A stretch of 64,000 nucleotides of DNA from Sympetrum striolatum (taxonomy: Eukaryota; Arthropoda; Insecta; Odonata; Libellulidae). The stretch covers positions 70,733,454-70,797,453 of the forward strand of contig OX388345.1 in NCBI GenBank assembly GCA_947579665.1. Reading direction: 5' to 3'. Within the stretch, counting starts at the first letter, position 1; every line of letters begins with the position of its first letter. Under the pieces are notes generated by a model, which was not told the origin of the DNA, ran no database searches, and saw nothing but the letters and a program-made list of their open reading frames with translations. Both the position numbers and the translations under genes were made by a program. Shown here one piece after another: positions 34,702 through 45,966 of the stretch.

Positions 34702-37700
34702 TTATATTATTTTGTTTCTATTAAAATGTTTTTATAATAAGCAGGAAATACCACGGAAATAGGAATTGTCAAAAATTTAATTAGCAGTGATGAAGGAACT
34801 ATTAATAAAGTTAAGAAGCATAGTTCAAACAATTTTGCATAATAGTAAATTTTTTCCTCGAATAAATTCTCTTCCTTTTACTACCACTTACTTCCTCTAA
34901 TATTTTATCATAAAGTAAAATACAAATAAAATATCTCCAATAAAATTCCCTCGTGTTAAATTATCAAATTTCAAAGCTTTCCTTCCTCTGGACAATTTCC
35001 AAGAATTCTCCTCTCATTTACCCTGTTAATAAAACTCCAGTTAGAAGATTGTTGCCTGTTTTCGTTTAATCTTCCCTAAGTATCCTCTCCTTCGTTTTAA
35101 TTGAAACAATTTTCTCTTATTTTTCCGCAACTTTCTCTTGCCTCCAAACAGGGAAATGACCTCGGGATAAAATCGTTTTGAATTTAATCACTCCGAAACT
35201 GAAATGTTGGCAGATATCACAGAAATCCTTCTCGTTATGATTCAATCGTGAAACCTGAACCGATTTCGCGTTTGCTCCAAGTATTAATTTGGAAAGATTT
35301 TCCGTCCGGTATTGGTTTCTTTTTGGAGGCCGGCTATAACTATTTCCTTCTCTTCCTGATCCGAAAAAATGGTTTCAATTCCCTGAGGGGACTTTCTGTT
35401 AGAGTGAGATCATGTTGAGAAAGCGGAAATATCCGGCGTCGCAACACCCTAAAAAAATTCCAATCTCATTCATAAACTTTTGAGTTAGAGAATGGTATAT
35501 GACGTATCAAATACGGAAATATAGAGCTCGTAGATGAATTAATTGAATAATATCTACCTAATTACCATCCAAAGTGTTCTCAGTATATTTTTCAAAAGAA
35601 TTATTTGTTGATACAGATTTTCAATTCTAAACGGTCAGACAAGTTCGTGGAAAGTGAGCCTGTTTCTTTTCATAATGGTCGATTCCAAGAATTGATGAAA
35701 CTGAAACGTCACAATAAGGACGTTTTCTCAATTTTTCCATTAATATATATGGTAAAGAAAGAATTCATTCTTTTCTTTTCTCTCTATAAATTAAATAATA
35801 AACTTATAAACCATGCAGTTACAATTTTATCAATATCTCTGTTCTGTTCATACTATGATGTATGTATGTATCAGTTCAGTTTGCATGCAGTATCTACGTA
35901 CAGCATTTTTCATATTTGTACTTTTTATTTTTATTAACATAACTTGTATAAAACAAGTGAAAACACTCCTCTGTATAAAAGTAAATATCATTCTTCAAAA
36001 ATTTACTTCTTTCTTCATTTGACACTAACTAAAAAATGTTAACTTTGTTAAAAATTGTAAACTACCAGATTGTAAATGAAGTTTACTGATAATTATGCAG
36101 CGAGGTCCTAATAAGCCAGAGTAGTTTCGCCATGAGGTTGTAGAAACATTGAAATCACTCTATTACATAAATTCATCGTATTTAAAGCTGTGTCTGGGTA
36201 GTTGTAGTATGTTATATTCGTTGCAACCGATGTTTGATTTCACTTAAATCGCTCTCCATTGGATGCCTTAATATTGCGTCACTTGCTAGTTTCCAATTCC
36301 TTTCCAATCACAACCGCTAGCATTTAAATACGACCTATTTGGCAATATCGCCACGAGGTCATCGCATGCGAAAGACTCTCCGCACGCACTTTGCGTCTCT
36401 CGATATGAAATCATCCCCGAACGGGTTTTCTCTAAGGTGTCCCGCGGCCATAATAGAGGTTCTCGTAAAGACACAGTCTGGAAATCGAAAGCTATTACGG
36501 ATGGAAAACGTAGGAGACCCACGAGGTGAGCGGGTACGCGTTTGCCCTTTCGCGCCAGACAAGGACGTTAGGGGTTTGTTGACCGTTTCTACGGCTTGTT
36601 TTGTTTCTCAGGCTTTTTTCCTCGCGTCGGTCTATCGATGGCAAATATTTTCACGATTCACGAGTACGGTCACTCTTCCATGATTTTTGTTTTATGGGTA
36701 TATTTGCGTGATTCTTTAAGGATATTGTCCTTCCCGAGCTAGAAAAGCTCTAAAGTTGCTGATTTTGGAAATAGAATTCCAGTTAGCAGTATTTTATGTC
36801 GAATATTGATTATTTTGGCATATATATCGTCAAAGGTTTGCTGCTAACAATCTTCATGGATCAAAGTTTAAAGTTTTTATCACCCTTTTTGTTTATTAAA
36901 ACAGTCCATCTCCTTGTCTCGAGCTAAAAATGTCTTATTCCGCGGCTGCAAAAGAATTATCACCAGAATAAATGCTGGATTTTATTATTATGTTAAAAAT
37001 TGAACTCTGGATGTTTAAAAATATATAGGGTTTTTAGATCATAAGAATGATTATCATAATAAAGATTATGGAAGAAATTATAATATAATAGTTTTCTGAT
37101 AGTTAAGGCATAAAATAACTTTTCAGGGGGTGAGAATCAGACCCCCACCATCTTTGATATCTTTATAGTACCAGGAATTTCATAAGTTTGTGACGAGAAG
37201 CTTTGACAAAATACCACCCAAGAATAATTTCTGTAATTTACATTGTGTCGTATTTATCACAGAAAAAGAATTGTTTTTACTTTATGATAGAGAATAAGGC
37301 TCTGAGACCATGGTTACTCTAAATGATAAGAGTACACATAAGTAGATTGTCCTAAATCTCCTCTTCCCCCAAACAAAGTTTCAAGATCTGCCCTTCCCAC
37401 ATGAACATATAGATAATAAAGTGGAAGTCTTCCATATGCCACTTTCCGCGGAAATTCGGAGAATGAAAAATACTTAAGCTTCCAATTGCCTACGCAACTC
37501 TGCCGCTGCGTTTGGGGAATAATCCATTTATCCTCGGTTTCCTCTCAAGAACATTTCCTCCCAATTGAGTTTTTTCCATTCGCGGAAACCTCGCCGTTGA
37601 AATTTCCGCGTAGGTATTCAACAAAGTCCGATCAGATACCATGACAACGTCAAGTGCATCCAAGTGGGCGTATCCGCAGCTGACGGGTGTTGGAAAAGAA

Positions 37701-38192
37701 GGAGTGGTTTGAGAAATAGTGTCACGATGATGAAGGCGAGAGATTTATCTCTAATTGTATCTAATTCTCTGTTTCCATGAAATATATTTCCTAATGCGGT
37801 ATTGCAATCTTCTATAGCGAATACGCATTCATCTCGGTAATGGAACGCATTAAGGATCTTTGATGAGTCGAGAATTGCAACGATGAGTTTCTTTGCAGTA
37901 GAAATCAATTAGAACGGGCTTGAATTCGCGGGATTGAATTTTGAGATAGGAAAATAATTATTTTCCACTGTAAATGCTGTGAATAGCCAAGCTTTATTCA
38001 ATTTTTTTAAATCAACTACTAAACCTGTCATATTCTTTATTAATTTAATTTAAAATCATTTACTAATTAGATCTATACGAACTTGACGGTGGGTTTAACG
38101 AAGAGGAAACTTTTAAGTCTCCATTTCGCTCAAAATGAAGACGTTATTCGTTTATTATATTGAATTCTGTTAATAGTGGCGATGTTTGGAGG
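34702..38192. other. No gene seen
   Basis: Mostly AT-rich; a GC-richer patch at about 36,290-36,680 carries opposing frames (67-114 codons) with no recognised motif. The AT-rich frame at 35,605-35,937 looks like chance. Confidence 0.45.
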
Positions 38193-38275
38193 AATAATAA
38201 TAATAAAAGGCATTTATTCGGGCGAGATTGAGACTAGAAAGTCTCTTCTTACACCTAACCCATCGTCATATGCGA
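38193..38275 (-). mobile_element. Retroelement 3' end with hairpin and (ATT)n tail
   Basis: Plus-strand AATAATAATAATAAAAGGC precedes ATTTATTCGGGCGAGATTG, then the stem GAGACT/AGTCTC (38,230-38,245), then CTTACACCTAACCCATCG. The transcript strand is minus, ending in CTCGCCCGAATAAA and the tail. A possible upstream continuation holds a second hairpin, ACACTCCC/GGGAGTGT, near 38,382-38,403. Confidence 0.65.
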
Positions 38276-38431
38276 AATAGAAAGAAAGAGATAGTTTGCA
38301 AAAGTACACGAAGAAAATTAGTATGTGGATTTTTAAAAAACCTAAGCTGAGGGCTCAGGAAAAATTTCCACTGCAGGATAACACTCCCTAGAAGGGGAGT
38401 GTGAAAAACCTGCGAAACCTACAGGTAGAAA

Positions 38432-39567
38432 ACAGTATTTTGTGAAGAAGGAGAATAAAAGAATTATGAAAGACAAGTAGAGAATAGATACAAATTATGC
38501 AAAAGAGACAATACACATTCACTACAAGCAATCAAATCAAATAAAATATCTTCAAAATTTACACTAAACCTAAATACAAGAATTGTAGCATTAAAAAAAT
38601 AAAACACATACGAATATTTCAAGAATAACAAAACGATTAAATACATTAAGGTTGAGAATGAATAAAAATCAAAACATAGAGTTTATATAACATTGGACAA
38701 AGAAAATAAGCAAAACAAAATTTAAAATTAAAAAAATAAGATTTTAAAATAACACGGGAATGATATCTTACAGAATCGAGTATACTGAATAACCAATAGC
38801 AAGAATATTTGATTTTACACTTCTCAATGTCATCAATGGATTCGTGATTATAAATTTTAAAATAGTGAATCATAAGTGTGCAATTTGGTGTAAGCATCAT
38901 CATAATTATTCGCCATTTTCAATCGGACATCGGATGTATATTCCCCATAGGTGTTATCCAATCCTCTCTATCCTGAGATTCTCGTTTCCAGGTTACGCTT
39001 TACATTTAATATTTAGATCGTATCTCGGATACATCCATCGTCTTCCAAGTCTCTTCACATCCCTTGACGTCTCGCTAAGAACTTATGTAAAATGTATCGG
39101 CTTATGTAAAATGGTTGTTGTTTTTTCTCGCCAAATGGCCTGCCTTCTGGAAACGAGAATCCTTTTCAGTGATTGAATTTGATCAATATTGTCGATCACT
39201 CCCTCACTATTCTTCACCCAGCTGTTGGGCTATGTATTCTCGTGATTCCAAGAATACAGATGTTCTTTTTTTCTTCTTTTATGATAGCGTATGATATGAC
39301 GCCTACTCTTCCACACCCTGCCATTTAACGGGATTTTTTAGTTTCAATCATTTTGTAAGATGATAAGGTACTCAGTATCTCCTTGAATCGATACTGCCTC
39401 GTTACTAACTTGTATTCTACCAACACTCAATTAAAATGTTGCTTTTCTGTCCATTTGAATCGTATGAAAACAAATAAAATCGATTGTGGTAGATTTTGCC
39501 AAGTGAAATCCCATATATGAAAGGATTGTATGAATGTAATCACAAGTACTTTTTCCACATATATATT
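38432..39567. other. No gene seen
   Basis: AT-rich with A-rich runs at 38,450-38,760. No coding signal. Confidence 0.5.
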
Positions 39568-39608
39568 TAAAAACGACCGATTTCAGCACAGATTGCCCAT
39601 AATCAGGT
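39568..39608 (+). repeat. ACCGGTTTCG-type module, third copy
   Basis: CGACCGATTTCAGCACAGAT followed by TGCCCATAATCAGG fits the same 'gaccggtttcg - stem - atcatcagg' order as the modules at 30,570 and 33,145, with more substitutions. Confidence 0.35.
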
Positions 39609-39753
39609 AGGGAAGTCCCCGACGAGAAGAGTAATGTACGAAATAAGGAAACAACGTAATTTTGTGGAAGTAAGAAAACAAAGTTAAGGTAGGGCGCGGG
39701 CTAGTTTACGTATGAAAACGATAATAATCAATATTAATTTGTGCGTATTTATA

Positions 39754-40264
39754 CAGGGTGTCCGGGTTAAACGTATAATAATACAAAATGTAAAAACTTG
39801 AGAGTTAATTAAGATATTTATTGACGGTTTGTTTTTAGAAGTATGGTAACTCAAGATGTTTTTTTTCACAGTTATTAACTCTACATGTGCACCATTAGTG
39901 GCAGAAAGACATATAATCTATATTTTACTCTCTCCAAGTGTTTTGCAGCATTGCTGGCGTAACATTTGCAATAACTGCAGGAATTCGATTGTGCAGTTTT
40001 GGCAGATCACGAACTGTTGTCTGGTACACTTGATTCTTGAAAAAATCAAATGGACTCATAACTGAGTTTCTAGTAGGCCAAGCAATCGATGGACCACCTC
40101 TCCCAATCAAGCGATCTTGGAACTCGTTATCAAAGAAATCCCTCACAATCACTGCATAATGGCATGGTGCGCCATCGTCAAGTAAACAAACCGCTAGTAA
40201 ATATCTCAATTACTTCTCAAGTTATTTCACTTTGTATTATTATATGTTTAACCCGGACACCCTG
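39754..40264 (-). mobile_element. Deletion derivative of an IS630/Tc1/mariner-type transposon
   Basis: The ends are CAGGGTGTCCGGGTTAAACG (39,754) and the inverted complement at 40,264, flanked by TA on both sides (39,752-39,753 and 40,265-40,266), the target duplication of this superfamily. The terminal inverted repeats align over roughly 80 bp with scattered substitutions. Only the C-terminal third of the transposase gene remains; the N-terminal DNA-binding part and first catalytic Asp are gone. The copy is non-autonomous, and could move only if an active transposase elsewhere still recognises its ends. Confidence 0.85.
39880..40182 (-). pseudogene. Mariner-like transposase, C-terminal fragment
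   Basis: The frame gives DDGAPCHYAVIVRDFFDNEF, then IGRGGPSIAWP, FDFFKNQVYQ, VRDLPKLHNR and VTPAMLQNTWRE. This is the region around the second catalytic Asp (in DGAPCHYA) and the C-terminal tail of a transposase group common in arthropods. The segment that should hold the third catalytic residue (usually SPDLxPLDFF) reads NSVMSPFDFF, so that Asp is lost, and the following LWG-type residues are deleted. After TWRE a stop and small frameshifts separate the last recognisable block, ATNGAHVE, near 39,880-39,905. It cannot encode an active enzyme. Confidence 0.85.
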
Positions 40265-40266
40265 TA

Positions 40267-43221
40267 CATGCTTATGCTTTATGTTTGCTTATTTGCAATC
40301 TTGCTTCATTTGCGAGTATGTTGTTCTTTTTTCTCCATCCTCATGTAATTAAGCTATTATTGGTTGCATGTTAAAAGCTATCATTGTCTTCCTGATTTGT
40401 TTACGATATTTAGCAGGCTTTGAATTCCAATTCCGAGGGCTCCAATCGGGGCGATCTTAACGATGCTCATTGTCACCAGGGTCATTATTTGATTAGGAGT
40501 TCGCGAAGGTCAACGACCACGCTTCTTTCGTCACCCCAATTGAATCCGAGTTAATTTGCTTTCTTCTGATTGCCGCAGGAGTGTTATTACATTTCGAGCC
40601 CTTTTGTTTCACCGTGAATGGAAAAGTGCTCCTCTGAATGGAGGAAATCAGCGGCGCCTTCGTTCCCTTTGAACCCGGTTTTAATTTCGCCATTAAGAGA
40701 TTCGTCGTAACTCTACACGTCCATTGAAGAGTTCATCCACCCCCTCGTCGTCCTTTTCCTTTCTTAAGAGTATATGCGCAGCTGGTTCCTAGAAGTTTGC
40801 CTCCTGGCGGCGAGGAGGAGAAGCGGGATGGACCCCGCCCTCTATTGAACCATCTCTCTCTCTCTCCTCTTTTACACCCTTTTGCTTACGTAAAGCCCCC
40901 TGGAATTTGTCACAGCGTTAATCTCCTCGGATGTCGCCCGGAGGCTGGGATTCTTGATGCCCAAATTTTCGGGGTTTCGAATTTGAAGGAGTGGGAAATG
41001 GCAAGCGATTTTCATGGTGTTCTTAGTTGGAAAAGTTTCCATATTGAATACTTGATGGGCGAATCAGTTTTGAGGATTCGCGAGCAATATTTTGAGCGCG
41101 ATTAATTTTTGCGCTGAGCCCATTTTGTAATTTAATGGTTATGTTTATTATGAGAATAGGTGTTTTTAAAGCATTTAAGAAGCGGTACAAATATCATCTA
41201 ATGCTCAGATTTGTTAATTCCAAGGGACAAATCTTCAATTCTGGTAGGTTAAGTTAACCTAGATTCGAGTTTTATCCATTCTTTTTAATTATCCTCTTTC
41301 GTGTGGTGAGTAGGAATCACATATTTGCATTTAGATAATGGCGCAAAGAAAAACTTGAAGTTCCTAAGTAATGCATTTTTGTTGACGAGGAAAGCTTTAA
41401 ATTTACTTTAATTTATGCTTTCTATACCAAATACTGGATTACGAGTGTAATCTTTAATCACACAAATGATTCTACTTCAACAAATTAAGTCAAAACATTC
41501 TCTTATATCTTCATTTATTTTCGCATGTTTTCACTCATCCCTGCATTGTATTTGACAGCGATTTTTGTTATTATTTTATTACAACTTTATTATCAACTAT
41601 TACAATTTTATTATTTTTATCATACTTTTATTATAATGTCATTGAAAGTTTTTGGTTTTATTATTACATTATTATTCATTATTTTTTCCTGATTCTATAT
41701 GCTCTGTTAACTTTCACAAATTCAATCTCTTGTTCTTTATCACCTTTCTTTTACATTTTCACAGAGCGAGTCTTAAATGTCTTGAGATAGATTAAATAGA
41801 GGAAGGGACTTATTTTTACGAGTATGGCTGAAGAAGACGATAACTAACTGAATTAATTTACATTATTCATAATGTCAACAGATTTCTCATGTAAATGAAG
41901 AAATCTCATAATCTCGTCTAAATTAAGGCCGAAGTGGAGCGATAACCTGCGAATGTTATCAATCGAGGAATCGGATCCTATCCGATGGCGACATTTATCG
42001 ATGGCCGAGCTTTCTTTTTCCTATCTCTCCTACACCTGCCTCATCCATCTAACTGAGGTCAAGGATCCCTCGCCACTTAATTCAATCTCTTGCGGCTTCC
42101 CGTCACTTCGCCACCCAACCAAGTCCTGACAAGCTCCGAAGACGGGATTTTTCGGCCGCGTCTGGCTTCCTCGCAGAAACCCAATCGAGTCGTTAGCGTT
42201 AATCAATTACATTTCCTTCATTTCCAGCCCGAAAGGTCGACTCCAGGGGAGTGAATTAGCGGGGTGAATGCGGCGATAGAAAATTCACCGCCTTCGGTTG
42301 CGGGAAATTGCTGTCTCACCGATCCCCTTTCCCGGAACGCCTACCTCACCCCATCCTTGTCACACCCACGTTTTCTTCGCGGGGGTGGATGTCGTTTCGC
42401 CGGGCCATCATCCGCACGTTCCAAGGGGGCGGCGTGGTTCCATAGCTGTCGCGCGTTGTTCACGCCCTCCTAGCCGTGGAGGATTCACGTGCTTTTTATT
42501 CCGGGAAAGGAGTCGTTTTATACCCTCCCGAAGGCCCTTCCCGCCCCCTCAAGGGATGGGGTGGTCCTAGAAACTCTCCTCGCTGTCCTGTAGGCGCTAC
42601 CTTGAATTCTGTATCATCCGTTACCCTCCCGTGCCCTGGAAGATTGGTACCCTTCCCGGTACACGCCCTTTCTGCAGGACGCGGTTTTTACGATCGTGGA
42701 CCCCCCACGAGGGTACTTATTTCGCAGTAGATGCAGGGAAACCTGCAGGAAAGGTTTTTATTTGGGGAGAATTTTCCGTATTTCTCGATGATATATCGTG
42801 TGTAACAGGAGAAATCTTCCGTTTCTGAGATTCTTTCCAGTTGCCGGAAATACACTCCCGTTTTCCATAAGATTCATTTCTAGGATGTTCTTTGTCATTT
42901 GAATCTGAATGCTTCAGCGGGGAGCTGGAGTTTTTTATATTCTGAAGTGTTAGAGCCTTCTGTGAAATTGATATAATTTGCCTCATCTCGTGGAAAAATC
43001 GATACTATGTTGAAAGATTTATCTCTTGTTTTAAAAATAATATGTACAAATTTTACATTTTAGTTCAAGGTATATGTAAAACGAGTATAATAATATCAAC
43101 AAATCTGGTGAGAAGTCTCTTTTTTCACCCGTATTTCAAAAAGTTTCTCCTTTTATAGAACGTTTCTTAAATTCTGATATTTTACAGGAATATTTTGGAC
43201 GTTTATAGAAGTTGGTAGAAG
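40267..43221. other. No gene seen; two GC-richer patches
   Basis: GC-richer patches at about 40,600-41,080 and 42,050-42,720. The second is the most CpG-rich part of the window and carries overlapping plus frames (65-90 codons) without recognised motifs. A CT run lies at 40,855-40,866. Between the patches the DNA is AT-rich. Confidence 0.45.
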
Positions 43222-43497
43222 TTAATCTCACATAAACTACGCAAGATTGCAACAACTTATGCCTCAACTTTATTTAACTCCAATTCAAATTCAAATAGGA
43301 ATTCCTACCGGCCAACCTATTCAGCTCCGCCACCTAATACTTCCACTTCATTCTCAAATTCTTCTTTCGATTCTGGTAATTTCATTCAAAAACTTTTAGT
43401 TGCCTTTAATAAGGTAATGGCTGCACCTACCCTCAGGGACAAAATTTTAACATTTATCTTAGAAGCTATTTCTTTCATCAATGGCTACTTCCATTAA
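43222..43497 (+). pseudogene. ORF1 (Gag-like) C-terminus of a non-LTR retrotransposon
   Basis: Ninety-one open codons end at TAA 43,495-43,497. The peptide is Ser/Asn/Pro-rich (RPTYSAPPPNTSTSFSNSSF) and then helical (KLLVAFNKVMAAPTLRDKIL, ending FINGYFH). A low-complexity linker followed by a short amphipathic C-terminus is common in non-LTR ORF1 proteins. The decisive point is position: the last codons overlap the ATG of a recognisable ORF2 by 17 bases in another frame. The CCHC knuckles expected upstream are not present, as the frame is closed by a stop at 43,216. Confidence 0.55.
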
Positions 43498-43639
43498 CTT
43501 GTGCTCATAGAATTGCAACAGTATTAAACCGAAACTCGCAGAATTTCAGGACTTCCTTCACGACTTAGATATTCATATTGCTTGTTTACAGGAAACTAAA
43601 CTCACTCCGTCTCAGAAAAGCTACAAAAGTTTTTACTGA
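43481..43639 (+). pseudogene. ORF2 start, APE-type endonuclease fragment
   Basis: From ATG 43,481 the frame reads MATSINLCS, stop, NCNSIKPKLAEFQDFLHDLD, then IHIACLQETKLTPSQKSYK and a stop at 43,637-43,639. 'W-N-x-N-x-I-x-x-K ... F ... I-x-x-x-x-L-Q-E-T-K-L' is the hallmark start of the apurinic-type endonuclease in non-LTR ORF2, with the catalytic Glu in QETK and the Asn in the N-C-N block. The internal TAG stands where the family has Trp (TGG), a one-base change. The rest of the nuclease is missing. Confidence 0.75.
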
Positions 43640-43852
43640 AATCCACGAGATCGAAACGTCTTTCGTCCGAGCTACATTACCAATTACACGATCACAATAT
43701 GTTCCATAATTTTACCCTGGGTATTGATCGACTTTCCCCGAAATAGTCTACAGACTTGGAGAGCACTGATTTATACGATCAATTGACACTTTAATCTACC
43801 ATTGAGCACATCTCCACTGTCCGGTACGTGGCGTAATAGGTCGGCATTCCAT

Positions 43853-43960
43853 TGAATCAGAGCGGCCTCAAGTACTATCTCCTACGTCCCACACGGTTAC
43901 GTCCTCGGTCCTCTTTTTTTGGCACCGGAGGAATTCTCTTCGCCGATGACCCCATCAACG
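43853..43960 (+). pseudogene. Reverse-transcriptase motifs B and C, frameshifted
   Basis: In one frame, at 43,886 onward, VPHGYVLGPLF matches RT motif B (usually VPQGSVLGPLLF), preceded by AASSTISY. At 43,933 in another frame, ILFADD matches the catalytic motif C. The FxYINDL linker and spacing that normally separate B from C are lost. The pieces fit the element that starts at 43,222, on the same strand. Confidence 0.6.
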
Positions 43961-43990
43961 CCCACCAGATACGCGGCGAATGCGCGGGTG

Positions 43991-45244
43991 TTGGTGGCTT
44001 TCATAACCTCACAGGGTAATTTCACGGGGATCCGCTTTCGATTTCGCCGTACGATATGGGGTTGAAAGGATATTTCTGGGAACCGGAACGGGATTTTGGC
44101 TTTGATGTTTTTGAATTACAAAGCGGTCTCTACTAACGCGATTATATTCAAATTCCTGGTAACGAGGAGGGATTCCCGGGACGATAAAACATTCATTCTC
44201 TAGGTTAATGGATTGAGAGGAATGTGAATGACAGGTCTTACGCAGAGAATCCGAGTTGGAGCCCCCTCTTGCGGAAGCTGATTATATATATTTTGAAGAG
44301 ATTTTCGGAAGGAACCCCAAAGTTTACATTAGGGGAAATTAAGCTTGAGTTCTAGAGATGTACAATTCAGGAATCGTAGCATTAATAGGGCCAATTTCTG
44401 ATGCTTACACTACATAATCACCCACATTTTTATCTTGGTTAAAGACGCCCAGATCTTAAGTACTTCACCATTTCGACTTTATTAAATATTTATTTAGTAT
44501 TCACCTGTTACCTGTATTTTAGCCGGATTATAAATCTCTATTTTCTCCAAATTCTTGAATCAAGTATCGTTTATTGTTATGTCTGATGGATATTATACTT
44601 ATCTATACTTAATTACGAAAAGGTTTATCACCTATAGTAAATGAAAATCATGCCTCTTTGCAGACATTGAAAAGGCAGTAATTATAAATAGTTTCTTGAA
44701 GTTTTTGAAGAATAATATTTAATTATAAATTGAAAATTATATTTAATTACGATTTGGGAAATGTTTTCTACTGAAAGAAAATTTGTATATGTAGAATTAT
44801 TCCCTCCTATTCTTATGGTAAAGTAAATATTTCTTCTAAACAGCTATATGAATAGCAGGTTTTTCACGTCCCACTTCTTTGTGGGTGTTTCCCTGCAGTG
44901 GATCTTTTTTCCGAAGATATCACCTTAGGTTTTTTTAACATCCACTCCTTCTTAAGTTTTCCTCTCTATTTATATTCACCTACACGAAACTTTTTATGTA
45001 TATAATGTCATTGAAGAAAGGTTAGATGGAAGAAGATACTTTTCAGTCTCAATCCTGCCTTAATAAAGACCTTTTAGACCTTATTAATCTTCATTTCCCC
45101 AAAATTTGTCATCTTCGACCCTATCAGTTTTAATCATATCCTATACGGCACTTTACTATAAGTTGTACTAGCCTAGAGTAGACCATGTAAACTAGAATGA
45201 GAAAGAATCCACGGATATCTCGAAAAATCTTAACCTCCGGCCGC
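43991..45244. other. No gene seen
   Basis: AT-rich apart from a stretch near 43,990-44,290. Nothing recognised. Confidence 0.5.
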
Positions 45245-45966
45245 GAGACGGGAGATTGATAATAATATATTGATAATAATATATAACATTTATTAAGTAC
45301 ATTTACATTAAATTAAATCAGTAGTATACATGAAAAAAATACAAGAATAAAAAAATATATATATAATAATAATAATAATACAGTAATATACAGGAGATTC
45401 ATTTTCTGGATATACTTTAAGGTCCACCTGAGCCAATAATTGGCTCTTCAGGTGGTTCCTGAGTTTTAAGAGAGATTCGGTTTTTACATGGGTATTTACA
45501 GAAATAGGCACATTGGTATTAACAAAATAAACTAATTGTACATATTTTTATACCATAATATTCTCAAGATACTCTTTTATTTTTATTTTCACTTGGGACA
45601 TACTTGTTAAAGTCCTAAGATTGTTTGGTAATTTATTAAAGATTTTTGGTACCACAGCTTCAAGTTAGTTTCTACCAAAATGATTTATAAAAGATGTCAC
45701 ATGATACTTATCTTGTTTTCTACTTTCCATAACATGTTTTCTTGTCCTCAGTATTTTGTAAGTGTCCTTAAATAATTATCCTGTATGATTATGTAGGTAA
45801 GGAGTTTGTCCAGAGGTAGTATGCCTAAGGATTTGTACATTTCTTCAATTTGTATGCTCTTATTTGAAGTGCTGGAGTTATGTATAATTTTAATTATTTT
45901 ATTTTGCAAGGCAACAAGTTCTTTTTTATAAAAATTGCTGGTGAAACCCCATTAGGTAATACCGTA
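45245..45966 (-). mobile_element. 5'-truncated non-LTR retrotransposon with hairpin 3' UTR
   Basis: In minus orientation: a decayed RT C-terminus (45,966-45,548), a 3' UTR with the strong hairpin at 45,421-45,457 (CCACCTGAAGAGCCAATTAT, then TGGCTCAGGTGG), then AT-rich DNA and ATTATTATC-type tail repeats near 45,258-45,290. The 5' truncation falls directly against the (AAT)n tail of another retroelement 3' end (45,969-45,984), as if it had inserted into that tail. Confidence 0.7.
45548..45966 (-). pseudogene. Non-LTR reverse transcriptase, C-terminal fragment
   Basis: The minus strand gives WGFTSNFYKKELVALQNKII, then KIIHNSSTSNKSIQIEEMYK, then SLGILPLDKLLTYIIIQDNY. After a frameshift it continues RKHVMESRKQDKYHV and PKIFNKLPNNLRTLTSMSQV, then KIKIKEYLENIMV and a stop at 45,548-45,550. 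The pattern 'W-G ... L-x-x-x-Q-N-K-I-I-K-I-I ... L-x-I-L-x-L ... F-N-x-L-P-x-x-L-R ... F/V-K-x-x-L-K-x-Y-L' is the standard region downstream of the RT thumb. Stops interrupt it before W-G, at K-Y-stop and at R-N-stop. All RT catalytic motifs lie upstream of the truncation and are absent. Confidence 0.75.

Larger units (their letters stand above)
43222..43990 (+). mobile_element. Internally deleted Jockey-like non-LTR retrotransposon
   Basis: In order on the plus strand are an ORF1 C-terminal frame, an overlapping ORF2 start with endonuclease motifs, then, after unrecognised DNA, two reverse-transcriptase motifs out of frame with each other. The order matches a Jockey/LOA/R1-type element, but about 1.5 kb or more that should lie between the endonuclease start and RT motif B is missing. 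Both borders are uncertain. An opposite-strand 20-bp match to the CR1 RT at 43,697-43,716 suggests further scrambling. Confidence 0.65.

Noticed and set aside
42264..42730. CpG-rich patch with overlapping plus frames
   Set aside because: Could be a regulatory island, but no start, splice or motif evidence supports a gene.
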